This document shows, one piece after another, positions 53,419-62,101 of a stretch of DNA of 64,000 nt. A model generated the notes under the pieces. That model had not been told where the DNA came from. It searched no databases and was given only the letters and a program-made list of their open reading frames with translations. The translations under genes and the position numbers were made by a program. Origin of the DNA: Bacillus sp. AZ43 (GTDB lineage: Bacteria; Actinomycetota; Actinomycetes; Mycobacteriales; Geodermatophilaceae); assembly GCA_004570425.1 (NCBI GenBank), contig SPQJ01000004.1:106154-170153 (forward strand). Reading direction: 5' to 3'. Each line of letters begins with the position of its first letter. Position 1 is the stretch's first letter.

Positions 53419-55488
53419 ATGCCCGCACTGATCACCACCGACCTGGTCGCGCTCGACGCCGACCTCGGTGCCGACAAGGGCGCGGTCGTGCGCCGGCTGG
53501 CCGAGCTGGTCGCCGGCGCCGGCCGGGCCACCGACGCCGACGCGCTGCACGCCGACGTCCTCGCCCGCGAGGCGCAGGCCGCCACCGGCCTGCCCGGCGG
53601 CATCGCGATCCCGCACTGCCGCTCCGCGGCCGTCACCGAGGCGTCGCTGGCCTTCGCCCGGCTCTCCCCGAGGGTCGACTTCGGCGCCCCGGACGGGCCC
53701 GCGGACCTCGCCTTCCTCATCGCGGCCCCGGCGCACGGGGACGCCGACCACCTGACGCTGCTGACCGCGCTCGCCCGGGCACTGGTCCGGCCCGAGTTCG
53801 TCGCGGCGCTGCGGTCGGCGTCGTCGGCTGAGGAGATCGTCCGGCTCGTGGACGAGGTCGTCTCCCCCGCTCCCGAGCCCGCGGCCGCCACCCCGCCGAC
53901 CGGCGCCACCACGGCCGCCGCACCGGCCGCGCGGAGGAGCATCGTCGTCGTCAGCGCCTGCCCCACCGGGATCGCGCACACCTACATGGCGGCCGACAAG
54001 CTGGTCGCCGCCGGCGAGGCCGCCGGCGTGGACGTGCACGTGGAGACCCAGGGCTCGTCGGGATCCACGCCTCTGGACCCGGCGGTCATCCGCGACGCCG
54101 ACGCGGCGATCTTCGCCGTCGACGTGGGCGTGCGGGACCAGGGACGGTTCGCCGGCAAGCCGCTCGTCCAGAGCGGCACGAAGCGGGCGATCAACGAGCC
54201 CGAGGCCATGATCCGCGAGGCGCTGGCCGCGGCCGACGACCCCGGCGCCCGCCGGGTGCCGGGCACCGCCTCGGCCGGGACCGCCCCCTCGGGGGGCGGC
54301 GGGGGCGCCCGGACGGCGACGGAGATCCGCCGCTGGCTGCTCACCGGCGTCAGCTACATGATCCCGTTCGTCGCGGCCGGCGGTCTGCTGATCGCCCTGG
54401 GCTTCGCGCTGGGCGGCTACCAGATCGTCAACGGCAACCCGGACGTCGAGGGGCAGAGCTACGCGCTGAGCTGGGTGCTCGACAACCACCTGTTCGACCT
54501 GCCGGTCGGCGAGAGCACCGAGGAGCTCCGCTTCGGGATCCTCGGTTACCTCGGCGCCGTCTGCACGGTCCTGGGGCAGGCAGCCTTCGCCTTCCTCGTC
54601 CCGGCGCTGGCCGGCTACATCGCCTACGCCATCGCCGACCGCCCGGGCATCGCGCCGGGATTCGTCATCGGCTCGGTGTCGCTGACCGTCGGCGCCGGCT
54701 TCCTCGGCGGCCTGGTCGGGGGCATCCTCGCCGGGCTGGTGGCCCTCTGGATCAGCCGCTGGAAGCTCCCCACCGGCGTGCGCGGGCTCCAGCCGGTCGT
54801 GATCATCCCGCTGCTGGCCACGCTGATCTCCAGCGGTCTCATGGTCATGGCGCTCGGCCGCCCGCTGGCGGCCGCGCTGGAGGGCCTCGGCGACTGGCTC
54901 AACGGCCTGACCGGCACGTCGGCGATCCTGCTGGGCATCGTGCTCGGCCTGATGATGTGCTTCGACCTCGGCGGGCCGGTCAACAAGGCGGCCTACCTGT
55001 TCGCCACCGCCGGCCTGGCGTCGGAGACCAGCGGCTCGTTCGTGATCATGGCGACGGTGATGGCCGCCGGCATGGTGCCGCCCTTGGCGATGGCGCTGAG
55101 CACCGCGATCCGCCCGCGCCTGTACACGCCGGCCGAGCGGGACAACGGCAAGGCGGCCTGGCTGCTGGGGTTGTCGTTCATCTCCGAGGGCGCCATCCCG
55201 TTCGCCGCGGCCGACCCGGTCCGCGTGATCCCGTCGATGATGCTCGGCGGCGCGACCACCGGCGCGATCGTGGCCGTGCTCGACATCGAGGCGCGGGCAC
55301 CCCACGGCGGGGCGTTCGTGTTCTTCGCCATCAGCAACTTCCTGCTGTGGCTGCTCGCGATCGCCGTCGGCGCCGTCGTGGGTGGCATCGCGGTCACCGT
55401 CGCCAAGAGCATCGGGCGGTCGGACGCCGCGGACGCCCCCGAGGACGCCGTCGACCTCCAGCACGCGCACACCCCGGCCCACGCCTGA
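53419..55488 (+). CDS. fruA: PTS fructose transporter, subunits IIABC fused
   Basis: A 689-residue permease. IIA (1-150) has phospho-acceptor His66 in GGIAIPHCRS; IIB (about 172-270) has Cys181 in VVSACPTGIAHTYMAADKL; IIC (about 300-670) has 8-10 membrane helices with GGLLIALGFALGGY and FDLGGPVNKAAYLF. It imports fructose as fructose-1-phosphate. An AGGAGGGG site lies 7 nt upstream. An Ala/Pro/Thr linker joins IIA and IIB. Confidence 0.97.
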   Translation: MPALITTDLVALDADLGADKGAVVRRLAELVAGAGRATDADALHADVLAREAQAATGLPGGIAIPHCRSAAVTEASLAFARLSPRVDFGAPDGPADLAFLIAAPAHGDADHLTLLTALARALVRPEFVAALRSASSAEEIVRLVDEVVSPAPEPAAATPPTGATTAAAPAARRSIVVVSACPTGIAHTYMAADKLVAAGEAAGVDVHVETQGSSGSTPLDPAVIRDADAAIFAVDVGVRDQGRFAGKPLVQSGTKRAINEPEAMIREALAAADDPGARRVPGTASAGTAPSGGGGGARTATEIRRWLLTGVSYMIPFVAAGGLLIALGFALGGYQIVNGNPDVEGQSYALSWVLDNHLFDLPVGESTEELRFGILGYLGAVCTVLGQAAFAFLVPALAGYIAYAIADRPGIAPGFVIGSVSLTVGAGFLGGLVGGILAGLVALWISRWKLPTGVRGLQPVVIIPLLATLISSGLMVMALGRPLAAALEGLGDWLNGLTGTSAILLGIVLGLMMCFDLGGPVNKAAYLFATAGLASETSGSFVIMATVMAAGMVPPLAMALSTAIRPRLYTPAERDNGKAAWLLGLSFISEGAIPFAAADPVRVIPSMMLGGATTGAIVAVLDIEARAPHGGAFVFFAISNFLLWLLAIAVGAVVGGIAVTVAKSIGRSDAADAPEDAVDLQHAHTPAHA

Positions 55489-55525
55489 ACGACCCCGCGC
55501 CGACCCCAGGACGAGAAGAGGACAC

Positions 55526-55786
55526 ATGCCCAGTCGGACAGTCACCGTCGGTTCCCGCGTCGGGCTGCACGCCCGGCCGGCGGCCCTGATCGCCGAGGCC
55601 GTCGGGCAGGCCGGGGTCCCGGTCACCCTGGCCACCGCGGGGGGCAACCCCGTCGACGCCGGATCGCCGCTGATGATCATGACCCTCGGGGCGAAGCAGG
55701 GCGCCGAGGTCGTCGTGAGCAGCGACGACCAGGCCACGCTCGACCGGATCGCCGACCTGGTCGCGCAGGATCTCGACGCCCGATGA
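55526..55786 (+). CDS. ptsH: Phosphocarrier protein HPr
   Basis: An 86-residue carrier with phospho-acceptor His15 in GLHARPAALI. The Ser46-like region reads DAGSPLMIMTLGAKQGAEV, so a regulatory Ser is present although HPr kinase is normally absent from actinobacteria. It is 37 bp after fruA, with AGAAGAGG upstream, and closes the operon. With ptsI and fruA it completes the fructose PTS within one locus. Confidence 0.96.
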   Translation: MPSRTVTVGSRVGLHARPAALIAEAVGQAGVPVTLATAGGNPVDAGSPLMIMTLGAKQGAEVVVSSDDQATLDRIADLVAQDLDAR

Positions 55787-55789
55787 CGA

Positions 55790-55823
55790 ACGGCGCCGCT
55801 CCCCTGCCGGGGAGCGGCGCCGT
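55790..55823. terminator. Terminator between ptsH and the SRPBCC gene
   Basis: ACGGCGCCGCTCCCC (55790-55804) pairs perfectly over 15 bp with 55809-55823, loop TGCC. It serves two converging genes. Confidence 0.85.
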
Positions 55824-55835
55824 CGTGTCAGCTGA

Positions 55836-56303
55836 TCAGGCCTGGTCGGGCCGGGGGACGTCGCCCCGCCAGGCACCGGTCTCGGTGCCGCGGCTCTCGA
55901 TGAACTCCTTGAACTTCTTCGCGTCGGCCTTCACCTGACGGTCGTCGAAGCCCAGGGCCGCGCCGGCCTTCTCGACCAGGCCCTCGGGCTCCCAGTCGAT
56001 CTGGATCATCACGCGGGTCTTGGCGTCGTCCAGGCGGTGGAAGGTGACCACGCCGGCGTGCTTGGCCTCGCCCGAGGTGCTGGCCCACGCGATGCGCTCC
56101 TCGGGGTGCTGCTCGGTGATCTCGGCGTCGAACTCCCGCTTGACGCCGTCGATGTTGGTGACCCAGTGGGTGTGCCGGTCGTCGAGCTGGGTGATGCGCT
56201 CCACGCCACCCATGAACTGGGGGAACGACTCGAACTGCGTCCACTGGTCGTAGGCGACGCGGATCGGGACGTCGACGTCGACGGATTCCTGCACGCTGGC
56301 CAC
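55836..56303 (-). CDS. SRPBCC-family protein (polyketide cyclase/dehydrase-like)
   Basis: A 155-residue START-fold protein: VDVDVPIRVAYDQWTQFESFPQFMGGVERITQLDD, then HTHWVTNIDGVKREFDAEITEQ and MIQIDWEPEGLVEKAGAALGF. This is the common stress-associated branch (COG5637-like) in soil actinobacteria. GTG 56303 has AGGAG 7-8 nt upstream. A weak GTGT-N16-GGGTAG (minus strand, near 56344-56369) may be a stress promoter. The ligand is unknown. Confidence 0.87.
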   Translation of the reverse strand: MASVQESVDVDVPIRVAYDQWTQFESFPQFMGGVERITQLDDRHTHWVTNIDGVKREFDAEITEQHPEERIAWASTSGEAKHAGVVTFHRLDDAKTRVMIQIDWEPEGLVEKAGAALGFDDRQVKADAKKFKEFIESRGTETGAWRGDVPRPDQA

Positions 56304-56382
56304 GTTTCTGCTCCTCTGTGTCGCGAACTCGATCGCGCACCACCTACCCGGACACGCCGGGGGCGACACCTGAACGGGCTGC

Positions 56383-57543
56383 TCAGCGGAGCGCGGCCGC
56401 GATGCTTCCCCGGATCGGGTGACCGTCGAGCAGCAGCATCTGGGCGAGGTGGTAGGCGTCCGGCTGCCCCGCCCAGGTGCCGCTGCCGACCTCGCCGGTG
56501 GGCGTGAGCTCGTGGTGCCAGCTGCCGGTGGCGGGGTCGGCGAAGCGCTCCTCGCCGTGCCGCCGCCAGGTGTCGGCCAGGGCGCGGTACCGCCGCTCGC
56601 CGGTCACCTCCGCGAGGGCGGCGGCGGCCGCGATCGCCTCGCACAGCACCCAGTGCATGCGGGCGCCGACGACCGGCCGGTCGTCCCAGCCGAGGGTGTA
56701 CGGGAAGCCGTCGTGCCCGTCGGCCGCCCACCCCCGGGACGCCGCCGCGTCGAACAGGCCCACGGCGTCGTCGAGCAGCCAGTCCGGCGCGGGATCGGTG
56801 ACCGCCCGGACGTGCAGGGCGAGCCGCGCCCACTCGAACTGGTGCCCGACGGTGACGCCGTAGGGGCGGAAGGGATCGGCCGGGTTCTCCCGGTTGTGGT
56901 CGGGCAGCGGCTCCCAGTCCGGGGTGAAGTGCTCCGGCAGCCGCCAGGCGTTCTCCCGCGCCCAGCGGTGCACCACCCGCTCGGTGGTCCGCAGCGCCTG
57001 CGAGCGCAGCCGGGCGGCGAGCGCCGGGTCGGTCAGGGCGTCGGCCGCGGCGAGCGTGGCCTCGACGCCGTGCATGTTGGCGTTGGCGCCGCGGTAGCCG
57101 TCCAGGCGCGTCCAGGCGCGGTCCCACTCCTCGACGGCGAGCCCGGCGTCGTCGTCCCAGAAGCGTTCCTGCCAGACCTCCAGCCCCTGGCGGAGCAGCC
57201 CGTCCCCCAGCCCGGCGGCCGCGGCCGTCGAGCCGGCGAGCACGACGAAGGCGTGCACGTAGGCGGCCTTCGTCTCGTCGTCCGTGGTGGCCCGCCACCC
57301 GCCGTGCTCGGCGTCGCGCAGCGGCCCGTCGGTGAGCGCCGCGACGCCGTGCGCCGCCAGGTCCCGTGCCCCCGGGCGGCCCAGCAGCGAGGCCAGCCCG
57401 AACACGTGCGTCATCCGCGCGACGATCCAGGTCTCCACGGGCCGGCCGGCCAGCACCCGCCCGTCGGAGCCCAGGTAGCCGAACCCGCCGTCATCCAGGC
57501 GGGACCGTGCGGCGAAGTCGAGCAGCCGGCCGAGGTCGGTCAC
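56383..57543 (-). CDS. AGE-family sugar epimerase/isomerase
   Basis: A 386-residue (alpha/alpha)6-barrel protein. HGGW-RATTDDETKAAYVHAFVVL, ANANMHGVEATLAAAD, HQFEWARLAL and ARMHWVLCEAIAAA place the conserved His residues of N-acylglucosamine epimerase/mannose isomerase enzymes (HGVE, HQFEW, MHW...CEAI). The pattern suits an aldose-ketose isomerase such as mannose or sulfoquinovose isomerase more than a GlcNAc epimerase. GTG 57543 overlaps the upstream stop by 4 bp. Confidence 0.88.
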   Translation of the reverse strand: MTDLGRLLDFAARSRLDDGGFGYLGSDGRVLAGRPVETWIVARMTHVFGLASLLGRPGARDLAAHGVAALTDGPLRDAEHGGWRATTDDETKAAYVHAFVVLAGSTAAAAGLGDGLLRQGLEVWQERFWDDDAGLAVEEWDRAWTRLDGYRGANANMHGVEATLAAADALTDPALAARLRSQALRTTERVVHRWARENAWRLPEHFTPDWEPLPDHNRENPADPFRPYGVTVGHQFEWARLALHVRAVTDPAPDWLLDDAVGLFDAAASRGWAADGHDGFPYTLGWDDRPVVGARMHWVLCEAIAAAAALAEVTGERRYRALADTWRRHGEERFADPATGSWHHELTPTGEVGSGTWAGQPDAYHLAQMLLLDGHPIRGSIAAALR

Positions 57544-57920
57544 CGCGTCCGTCCGGACGCCGCGACGCCGAGGGCCAGCCGGATCATCGCCACCATGATC
57601 ACGAACAGGCCGATCGTCCGCAGCAGCCCGGCACCGATGTTCGTGCCGCCCGCGGCGACGAGGTCGAGCACCACGAGCACCACGACGGCGCCGAGCACCA
57701 CTCCCCCGAGGCGGCGCGGCCCATCCTGCGGCGCGATGACGAGGAGCAGCCCCGCCGCCAGCCCGCCGAGGTAGCCCACCGACTGCACGAGCGACGGCGC
57801 CAGGCCCTGCTCGAGCGCCGGCCGGCTGCCGCCCACCACGAGGGCGACGCCGGTGCACAGCACGAAGAGGAACAGCAGCGCGAGCGCCGCGCGACGCCGG
57901 TCCCCGGCCTCAGAAGGCAA
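57540..57920 (-). CDS. Small membrane protein of unknown function
   Basis: A 126-residue protein with four hydrophobic helices (about 11-30, 43-62, 69-88, 97-117) and short charged loops. It overlaps the E2 gene by 11 bp upstream and the AGE gene by 4 bp downstream, so it lies within the operon that begins with the 2-oxoacid dehydrogenase. I recognise no family. Confidence 0.65.
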   Translation of the reverse strand: MPSEAGDRRRAALALLFLFVLCTGVALVVGGSRPALEQGLAPSLVQSVGYLGGLAAGLLLVIAPQDGPRRLGGVVLGAVVVLVVLDLVAAGGTNIGAGLLRTIGLFVIMVAMIRLALGVAASGRTR

Positions 57921-59262
57921 GTGCGCTCCCCGGGTCGTGCAGCACGGCGCCGATGTCGGCGAGGAACCGGGAGCCCAGCTCGCCGTCGACGATCCGGTGG
58001 TCGAACGACAGCGCCAGCGTGGTCACCTGCCGGGGCACGACCTTCCCCTTGTGCACCCACGGCAGCTCCCGGACGGCCCCGAAGGCGAGGATCGCCGACT
58101 CCCCGGGGTTGAGGATCGGCGTCCCGCTGTCGACGCCGAAGACGCCCACGTTGGTGATGGTGATCGTCCCGCCCGTCATGTCGGCCGGCGGGGTGCGGCC
58201 CTCGCGGGCCGTGGCGGTGAGGTCGGCCAGCGCGCCCGCCAGCTCGGCCAGCGACAGCCGCCCGGCGTCCTTGATGTTGGGGACGACGAGCCCGCGCGGG
58301 GTGGCCGCGGCGATGCCCAGGTTCACCTGCTCCTTGACCACGATCTCCTGCGCGGCCTCGTCCCAGGAGCTGTTGACCATCGGGTGGCGGCGCACGGCCA
58401 GCAGCAGCGCCTTCGCGACGAACAGCAACGGGCTGACCTTGACGCCGGCCAGCTCCGGCCGCGCGGCCAGCCGCTCCCGGAGCTTCATCGTCCGGGTGAC
58501 GTCGACGGTCAGGAACTCCGTCACGTGCGGTGCGGTGAAGGCGCTGGCGACCATCGCCGCGGCGGTGTGCTTGCGCACCCCCTTGATCGGGATGCGCGTC
58601 TCCCCGTCCCCCGCGGCGGTCGCGACGGTCCCGACCGCGGCGTCGACGTCGGCACGGGTGATCACCCCGCCGGGTCCGCTGCCGGTCAGCGTGGCCAGGT
58701 CGACCCCGAGGTCCTTGGCGTACTTGCGCACCGGCGGCTTGGCCAGCGGCCTCGGACGGCCACGGCCGGGTGCCACGCCGGCGGCCGGGGCGGCGTCGCC
58801 GCGCAGGGCCGCGGCCTCGGTCTGCCGGCCGACCTCCAGCCCGCCGTGCCGCACCGGCTTGGTGACGGCGTCGGGCGCGGTGGTCAGCAGCGGCGGGTGG
58901 GCGGCTGCCGGAGCGGCTTCCTGGGCCCGCCGCGGCCGGCGGCGCGCCTCGGTGGTCCGCGGGCCGTAGCCCACCAGCACCGCGGTCCGGCCCGTGTCGG
59001 GCGCGGACGCCGCCTCGCCGCCGACGTCGATGGTGACGATCGGCGCCCCGACGTCGACCGTCGTCCCCGCGTCGAACAGCAGCTCGGTGACGACGCCGGC
59101 GTAGGGGGAGGGCAGCTCGACGGCGGCCTTGGCGGTCTCCACCTCGCACAGCGGCTGGTTGACGGTGACCGTGTCGCCGACGGCGACGAGCCACTGCAGG
59201 ATCTCGCCCTCGGTCAGTCCCTCGCCGACGTCGGGCAGCCGGAACTGCTTCAGCGTGCCCAT
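57910..59262 (-). CDS. 2-oxoacid dehydrogenase E2 (dihydrolipoamide acyltransferase)
   Basis: A 450-residue acyltransferase. One lipoyl domain (1-80) with lipoylated Lys45 in EVETAKAAVELPSPY, an E3-binding domain (about 170-210: PPVRKYAKDLGVDLATLTGSGPGGVITRADVD), and a catalytic domain with SFDHRIVDGELGSRFL (HRxxDG) are present. With the E1 genes it forms a branched-chain-type complex that turns branched 2-oxoacids into acyl-CoAs, which prime iso/anteiso fatty acids. The start is 3 nt after E1-beta. No E3 gene is nearby. Confidence 0.95.
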   Translation of the reverse strand: MGTLKQFRLPDVGEGLTEGEILQWLVAVGDTVTVNQPLCEVETAKAAVELPSPYAGVVTELLFDAGTTVDVGAPIVTIDVGGEAASAPDTGRTAVLVGYGPRTTEARRRPRRAQEAAPAAAHPPLLTTAPDAVTKPVRHGGLEVGRQTEAAALRGDAAPAAGVAPGRGRPRPLAKPPVRKYAKDLGVDLATLTGSGPGGVITRADVDAAVGTVATAAGDGETRIPIKGVRKHTAAAMVASAFTAPHVTEFLTVDVTRTMKLRERLAARPELAGVKVSPLLFVAKALLLAVRRHPMVNSSWDEAAQEIVVKEQVNLGIAAATPRGLVVPNIKDAGRLSLAELAGALADLTATAREGRTPPADMTGGTITITNVGVFGVDSGTPILNPGESAILAFGAVRELPWVHKGKVVPRQVTTLALSFDHRIVDGELGSRFLADIGAVLHDPGSALAF

Positions 59263-59264
59263 GC

Positions 59265-60245
59265 TCAGAACCCCATCGCGCGGTCGACGGCGTCGAGCAC
59301 CCGGTCCAGGTCGGGCAGGTACTCCTCCTCCAGCTTCGACGGCGGGTACGGGGTGTCGTAGCCGCCGACGCGCAGCACGGGCGCCTCGAGGGAGTGGAAG
59401 CAGCTCTCGGTGATGCGGGCGGCGATCTCGGCACCGACGCCCAGGGTGGTCGGCGCCTCGTGGACGACGACGCAGCGGCCGGTGCGGCGGACGGACTCCA
59501 CCACCGGGTCGAGGTCCAGCGGCGAGACGCTGCGCAGGTCGATGACCTCCAGCGAGCGGCCCTCCTCGCGCGCGGCGTCGGCGGCCTGCAGCGCCGTCTT
59601 TACCATGGGCCCGTAGGCCAGCACGGTGACGTCGTCGCCGGCCCGCACGACGCGGGAGCCGAACAGCGGCTCGGGCGTCGCGGCCGTGTCGACCTCGGCC
59701 TTCTCCCAGTACCGCCGCTTGGGCTCGAGGAAGACGATCGGGTCGGGGTGGGCGATGGCCTGCTGGATGCCCCAGTAGGCGTCGACCGGGTTGCTGACCG
59801 CCACGACCTTGAGGCCCGGCGTGTGCGCGAAGTACGCCTCGGGGCTCTCGCTGTGGTGCTCGACGGCACCGATGCCGCCGCCCATCGGGATGCGGATGAC
59901 GATCGGCATCCCCACCTTGCCCTGGGAGCGGGCGTGGATCTTGGCGACCTGGGTGACGATCTCGTTGTAGGCGGGGAAGACGAACCCGTCGAACTGGATC
60001 TCGCAGACCGGCCGGTAGCCGCGCATGGCCAGGCCGACGGCGGTGCCGAGGATGCCGGCCTCGGCCAGCGGGGTGTCGACGACGCGGGCCTCGCCGAAGT
60101 CCTTCTGGAGGCCGTCGGTGATCCGGAAGACCCCGCCGAGACGGCCGATGTCCTCGCCCATGAGCACGACCTTGGCGTCGTCCTCCATGGCGCGGCGCAG
60201 GCCGAGGTTGAGCGCCTTGCCGATGGTGAGGGTCTCGGTGCTCAC
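59265..60245 (-). CDS. 2-oxoacid dehydrogenase E1 beta
   Basis: A 326-residue subunit with GKALNLGLRRAMEDDAKVVLMGEDIGRLGGVFRIT at the ThDP-binding side, DTPLAEAGILGTAVGLAMRG, IPMGGGIGAVEHHSESPEAYFAHTPGLKVV and the C-terminal EAPTTLGVGAEIAARI. HHSES...HTPGL is typical of branched-chain and pyruvate-type E1-beta. GTG 60245 overlaps E1-alpha by 4 bp. Confidence 0.95.
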   Translation of the reverse strand: MSTETLTIGKALNLGLRRAMEDDAKVVLMGEDIGRLGGVFRITDGLQKDFGEARVVDTPLAEAGILGTAVGLAMRGYRPVCEIQFDGFVFPAYNEIVTQVAKIHARSQGKVGMPIVIRIPMGGGIGAVEHHSESPEAYFAHTPGLKVVAVSNPVDAYWGIQQAIAHPDPIVFLEPKRRYWEKAEVDTAATPEPLFGSRVVRAGDDVTVLAYGPMVKTALQAADAAREEGRSLEVIDLRSVSPLDLDPVVESVRRTGRCVVVHEAPTTLGVGAEIAARITESCFHSLEAPVLRVGGYDTPYPPSKLEEEYLPDLDRVLDAVDRAMGF

Positions 60246-61378
60246 TTCTCCCCCTCGAAGCTCGCGCGGTAGGCCTCGAAGCCGGCCTGCTGGGCGGCCA
60301 GCGGGGCGGTCTTCTCCGCGTAGACGTGCTCGAACATCGAGCTGGGCGCCGGATCGGGCATGTCGACGGTGCCCGACCGGATGCGGGCGGCCAGCTCGTC
60401 GGCGTCGGCCTCGACGGACTCGAAGAAGGCGGCGTCCGCGATCCCGCCGCGGGAGATGTGGGCCTTGAGCCGGGCGATCGGGTCGCGCAGCTTCCACTCC
60501 TCCAGCTCGCTGGCCAGCCGGTAGCGGGTCGGGTCGTCGGAGGTGGTGTGCGCGCCCATCCGGTAGGTGAACGCCTCGATGAAGGTGGGCCCCTGGCCCT
60601 CGCGGGCGGCCTGCAGCGCCTGGCGGGTGACCGCCAGGACGGCGAGGACGTCGTTGCCGTCGACGCGGACGCCCGGGAAGCCGAAGCCCGCGGCCCGCTG
60701 GTAGAGCGGCACCCGCGACTGGCGCTCCAGCGGGACGCTGATCGCGTACTGGTTGTTCTGGCAGAAGAAGACGACCGGGGCGGAGAAGCTGGCGGCGAAG
60801 ACCATCGCCTCGTTGACCTCGCCCTGGCTGGTCGCGCCGTCGCCGAGGAAGGCGAGGACGGCGTCCTCCGTGCCGTCGCGCTGGACGCCCATGGCGTAGC
60901 CGGTGGCGTGCAGGCACTGCGCCCCGATGACGATCGTGTAGAGGTTGAAGCCGCGGGCCGCCGGGTCCCAGCCGCCGTTGTCGACGCCGCGGAACAGGCT
61001 CATGACGTGCAGCGGGTCGACCCCGCGGGTCCAGGCGACGCCGTGCTCGCGGTAGGTCGGGAAGGCCATGTCGCCGTCCCGGAGCGCCCGGCCGGCGCCG
61101 ACCTGGGCGGCCTCCTGGCCGAGCAGCGAGGCCCAGAGCCCGAGCTCGCCCTGGCGCTGCAGGGCGGTGGCCTCGACGTCCCAGCGGCGGACGAGGACGA
61201 GGTCGCGGTAGAGGCCGCGCAGTTCGTCGTCGGTGACGTCCAGGGCGTAGTCGGGGTGCTCGACCCGCTCGCCCTCGGGCGTCAGCAGCTGCACGAGGTC
61301 GGGCTGCTGCGGCAGGTGGGGGGCGGCGGCCCCCGGTACGGGGTCGGCCACCTCGGTGGTCTCGCGCAACGCGGTCAC
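60242..61378 (-). CDS. 2-oxoacid dehydrogenase E1 alpha
   Basis: A 378-residue subunit. The ThDP motif is GDGATSQGEVNEAMVFAASFSAPVVFFCQNNQYAIS, RYREHG-like TYREHGVAWTRG binds substrate, and YRMGAHTTSDDPTRYR is the phosphorylation-loop region. The N-terminal 40 residues are Pro-rich. Residue patterns fit branched-chain 2-oxoacid or pyruvate specificity; the divergent Lrp regulator favours branched-chain. GTG 61378 follows GAGGAG. Confidence 0.94.
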   Translation of the reverse strand: MTALRETTEVADPVPGAAAPHLPQQPDLVQLLTPEGERVEHPDYALDVTDDELRGLYRDLVLVRRWDVEATALQRQGELGLWASLLGQEAAQVGAGRALRDGDMAFPTYREHGVAWTRGVDPLHVMSLFRGVDNGGWDPAARGFNLYTIVIGAQCLHATGYAMGVQRDGTEDAVLAFLGDGATSQGEVNEAMVFAASFSAPVVFFCQNNQYAISVPLERQSRVPLYQRAAGFGFPGVRVDGNDVLAVLAVTRQALQAAREGQGPTFIEAFTYRMGAHTTSDDPTRYRLASELEEWKLRDPIARLKAHISRGGIADAAFFESVEADADELAARIRSGTVDMPDPAPSSMFEHVYAEKTAPLAAQQAGFEAYRASFEGEK

Positions 61379-61517
61379 GGCACTCTCCTCGCGTCTGCCG
61401 CCGCGGCCGGGGTCACCGGTGCTGCGGTCGTGGACGTCTCCGGGCGCCGGGGTGTGGCGCCACTCACACATCGTGGCACGACCCACCGGTGGGAGGACAA
61501 CACCACCCCGGGATCGG

Positions 61518-61550
61518 TCTGCGCAAGATCCCTCGGACGGAGTGCGCAGA
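61518..61550. promoter_or_regulatory. Inverted repeat in the bkd-lrp gap
   Basis: TCTGCGCA (61518-61525) and TGCGCAGA (61543-61550) are exact complements separated by 17 bp (25 bp centre to centre), between the E1-alpha and lrp starts. The spacing suits an Lrp-type octamer. Confidence 0.5.
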
Positions 61551-61591
61551 TGCATCAGTACTAGGACGTCCTCGCATGTCAGACTGAGCAG

Positions 61592-62071
61592 ATGGCCGAC
61601 GTCGACGCCACCGATGCACGGCTGCTGCTCGCACTGGCCGACGACCCCCGCGCGAGTGTGATGGCGCTGTCGCAGCGGCTCGGCCTGGCCCGGAACACGG
61701 TGCAGGCCCGGCTCGCCCGGCTGGAGAGCAACGGGGTGCTCGCCCCGATGGACCGGCGGATCCGCCCGGAGGCCCTGGGCTACCGGCTGACCGCCTACGC
61801 CACCGTCCAGGTCGTGCAGCGGGGGCTGGCCGAGGTCAGCGACGCGCTCGCCGGCATCCCGGAGGTCCTCCAGGTCACCGGCCTCTCCGGCGCCGCGGAC
61901 CTGCTCGTCGAGGTGGTCGCGGTCGACGCCGACGACCTGTGGCGGATCACCGAGCAGGTGCTCGCCATCCCCGGCGTCCAGCGGCTGGACACGGCGCTCG
62001 CGCTGCGCACGTTCGTCGACCACCGGGTCGGCCCCCTGCTCGAGCGGGCGGCCGGCGAGCGCCACGAGTAG
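61592..62071 (+). CDS. Lrp/AsnC-family regulator
   Basis: A 159-residue protein: HTH in DARLLLALADDPRASVMALSQRLGLARNTVQARLARLESNGVL and a C-terminal RAM domain (TAYATVQVVQ, VLQVTGLSGAADLLVEVVAVDADDL). Lrp proteins beside bkd operons usually activate them in response to branched-chain amino acids. It is divergent from E1-alpha over a 213-bp gap with an inverted repeat. Confidence 0.92.
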   Translation: MADVDATDARLLLALADDPRASVMALSQRLGLARNTVQARLARLESNGVLAPMDRRIRPEALGYRLTAYATVQVVQRGLAEVSDALAGIPEVLQVTGLSGAADLLVEVVAVDADDLWRITEQVLAIPGVQRLDTALALRTFVDHRVGPLLERAAGERHE

Positions 62072-62101
62072 CGGGCGGAGGACCGGGGGTAGGGGGCGTC
62101 C

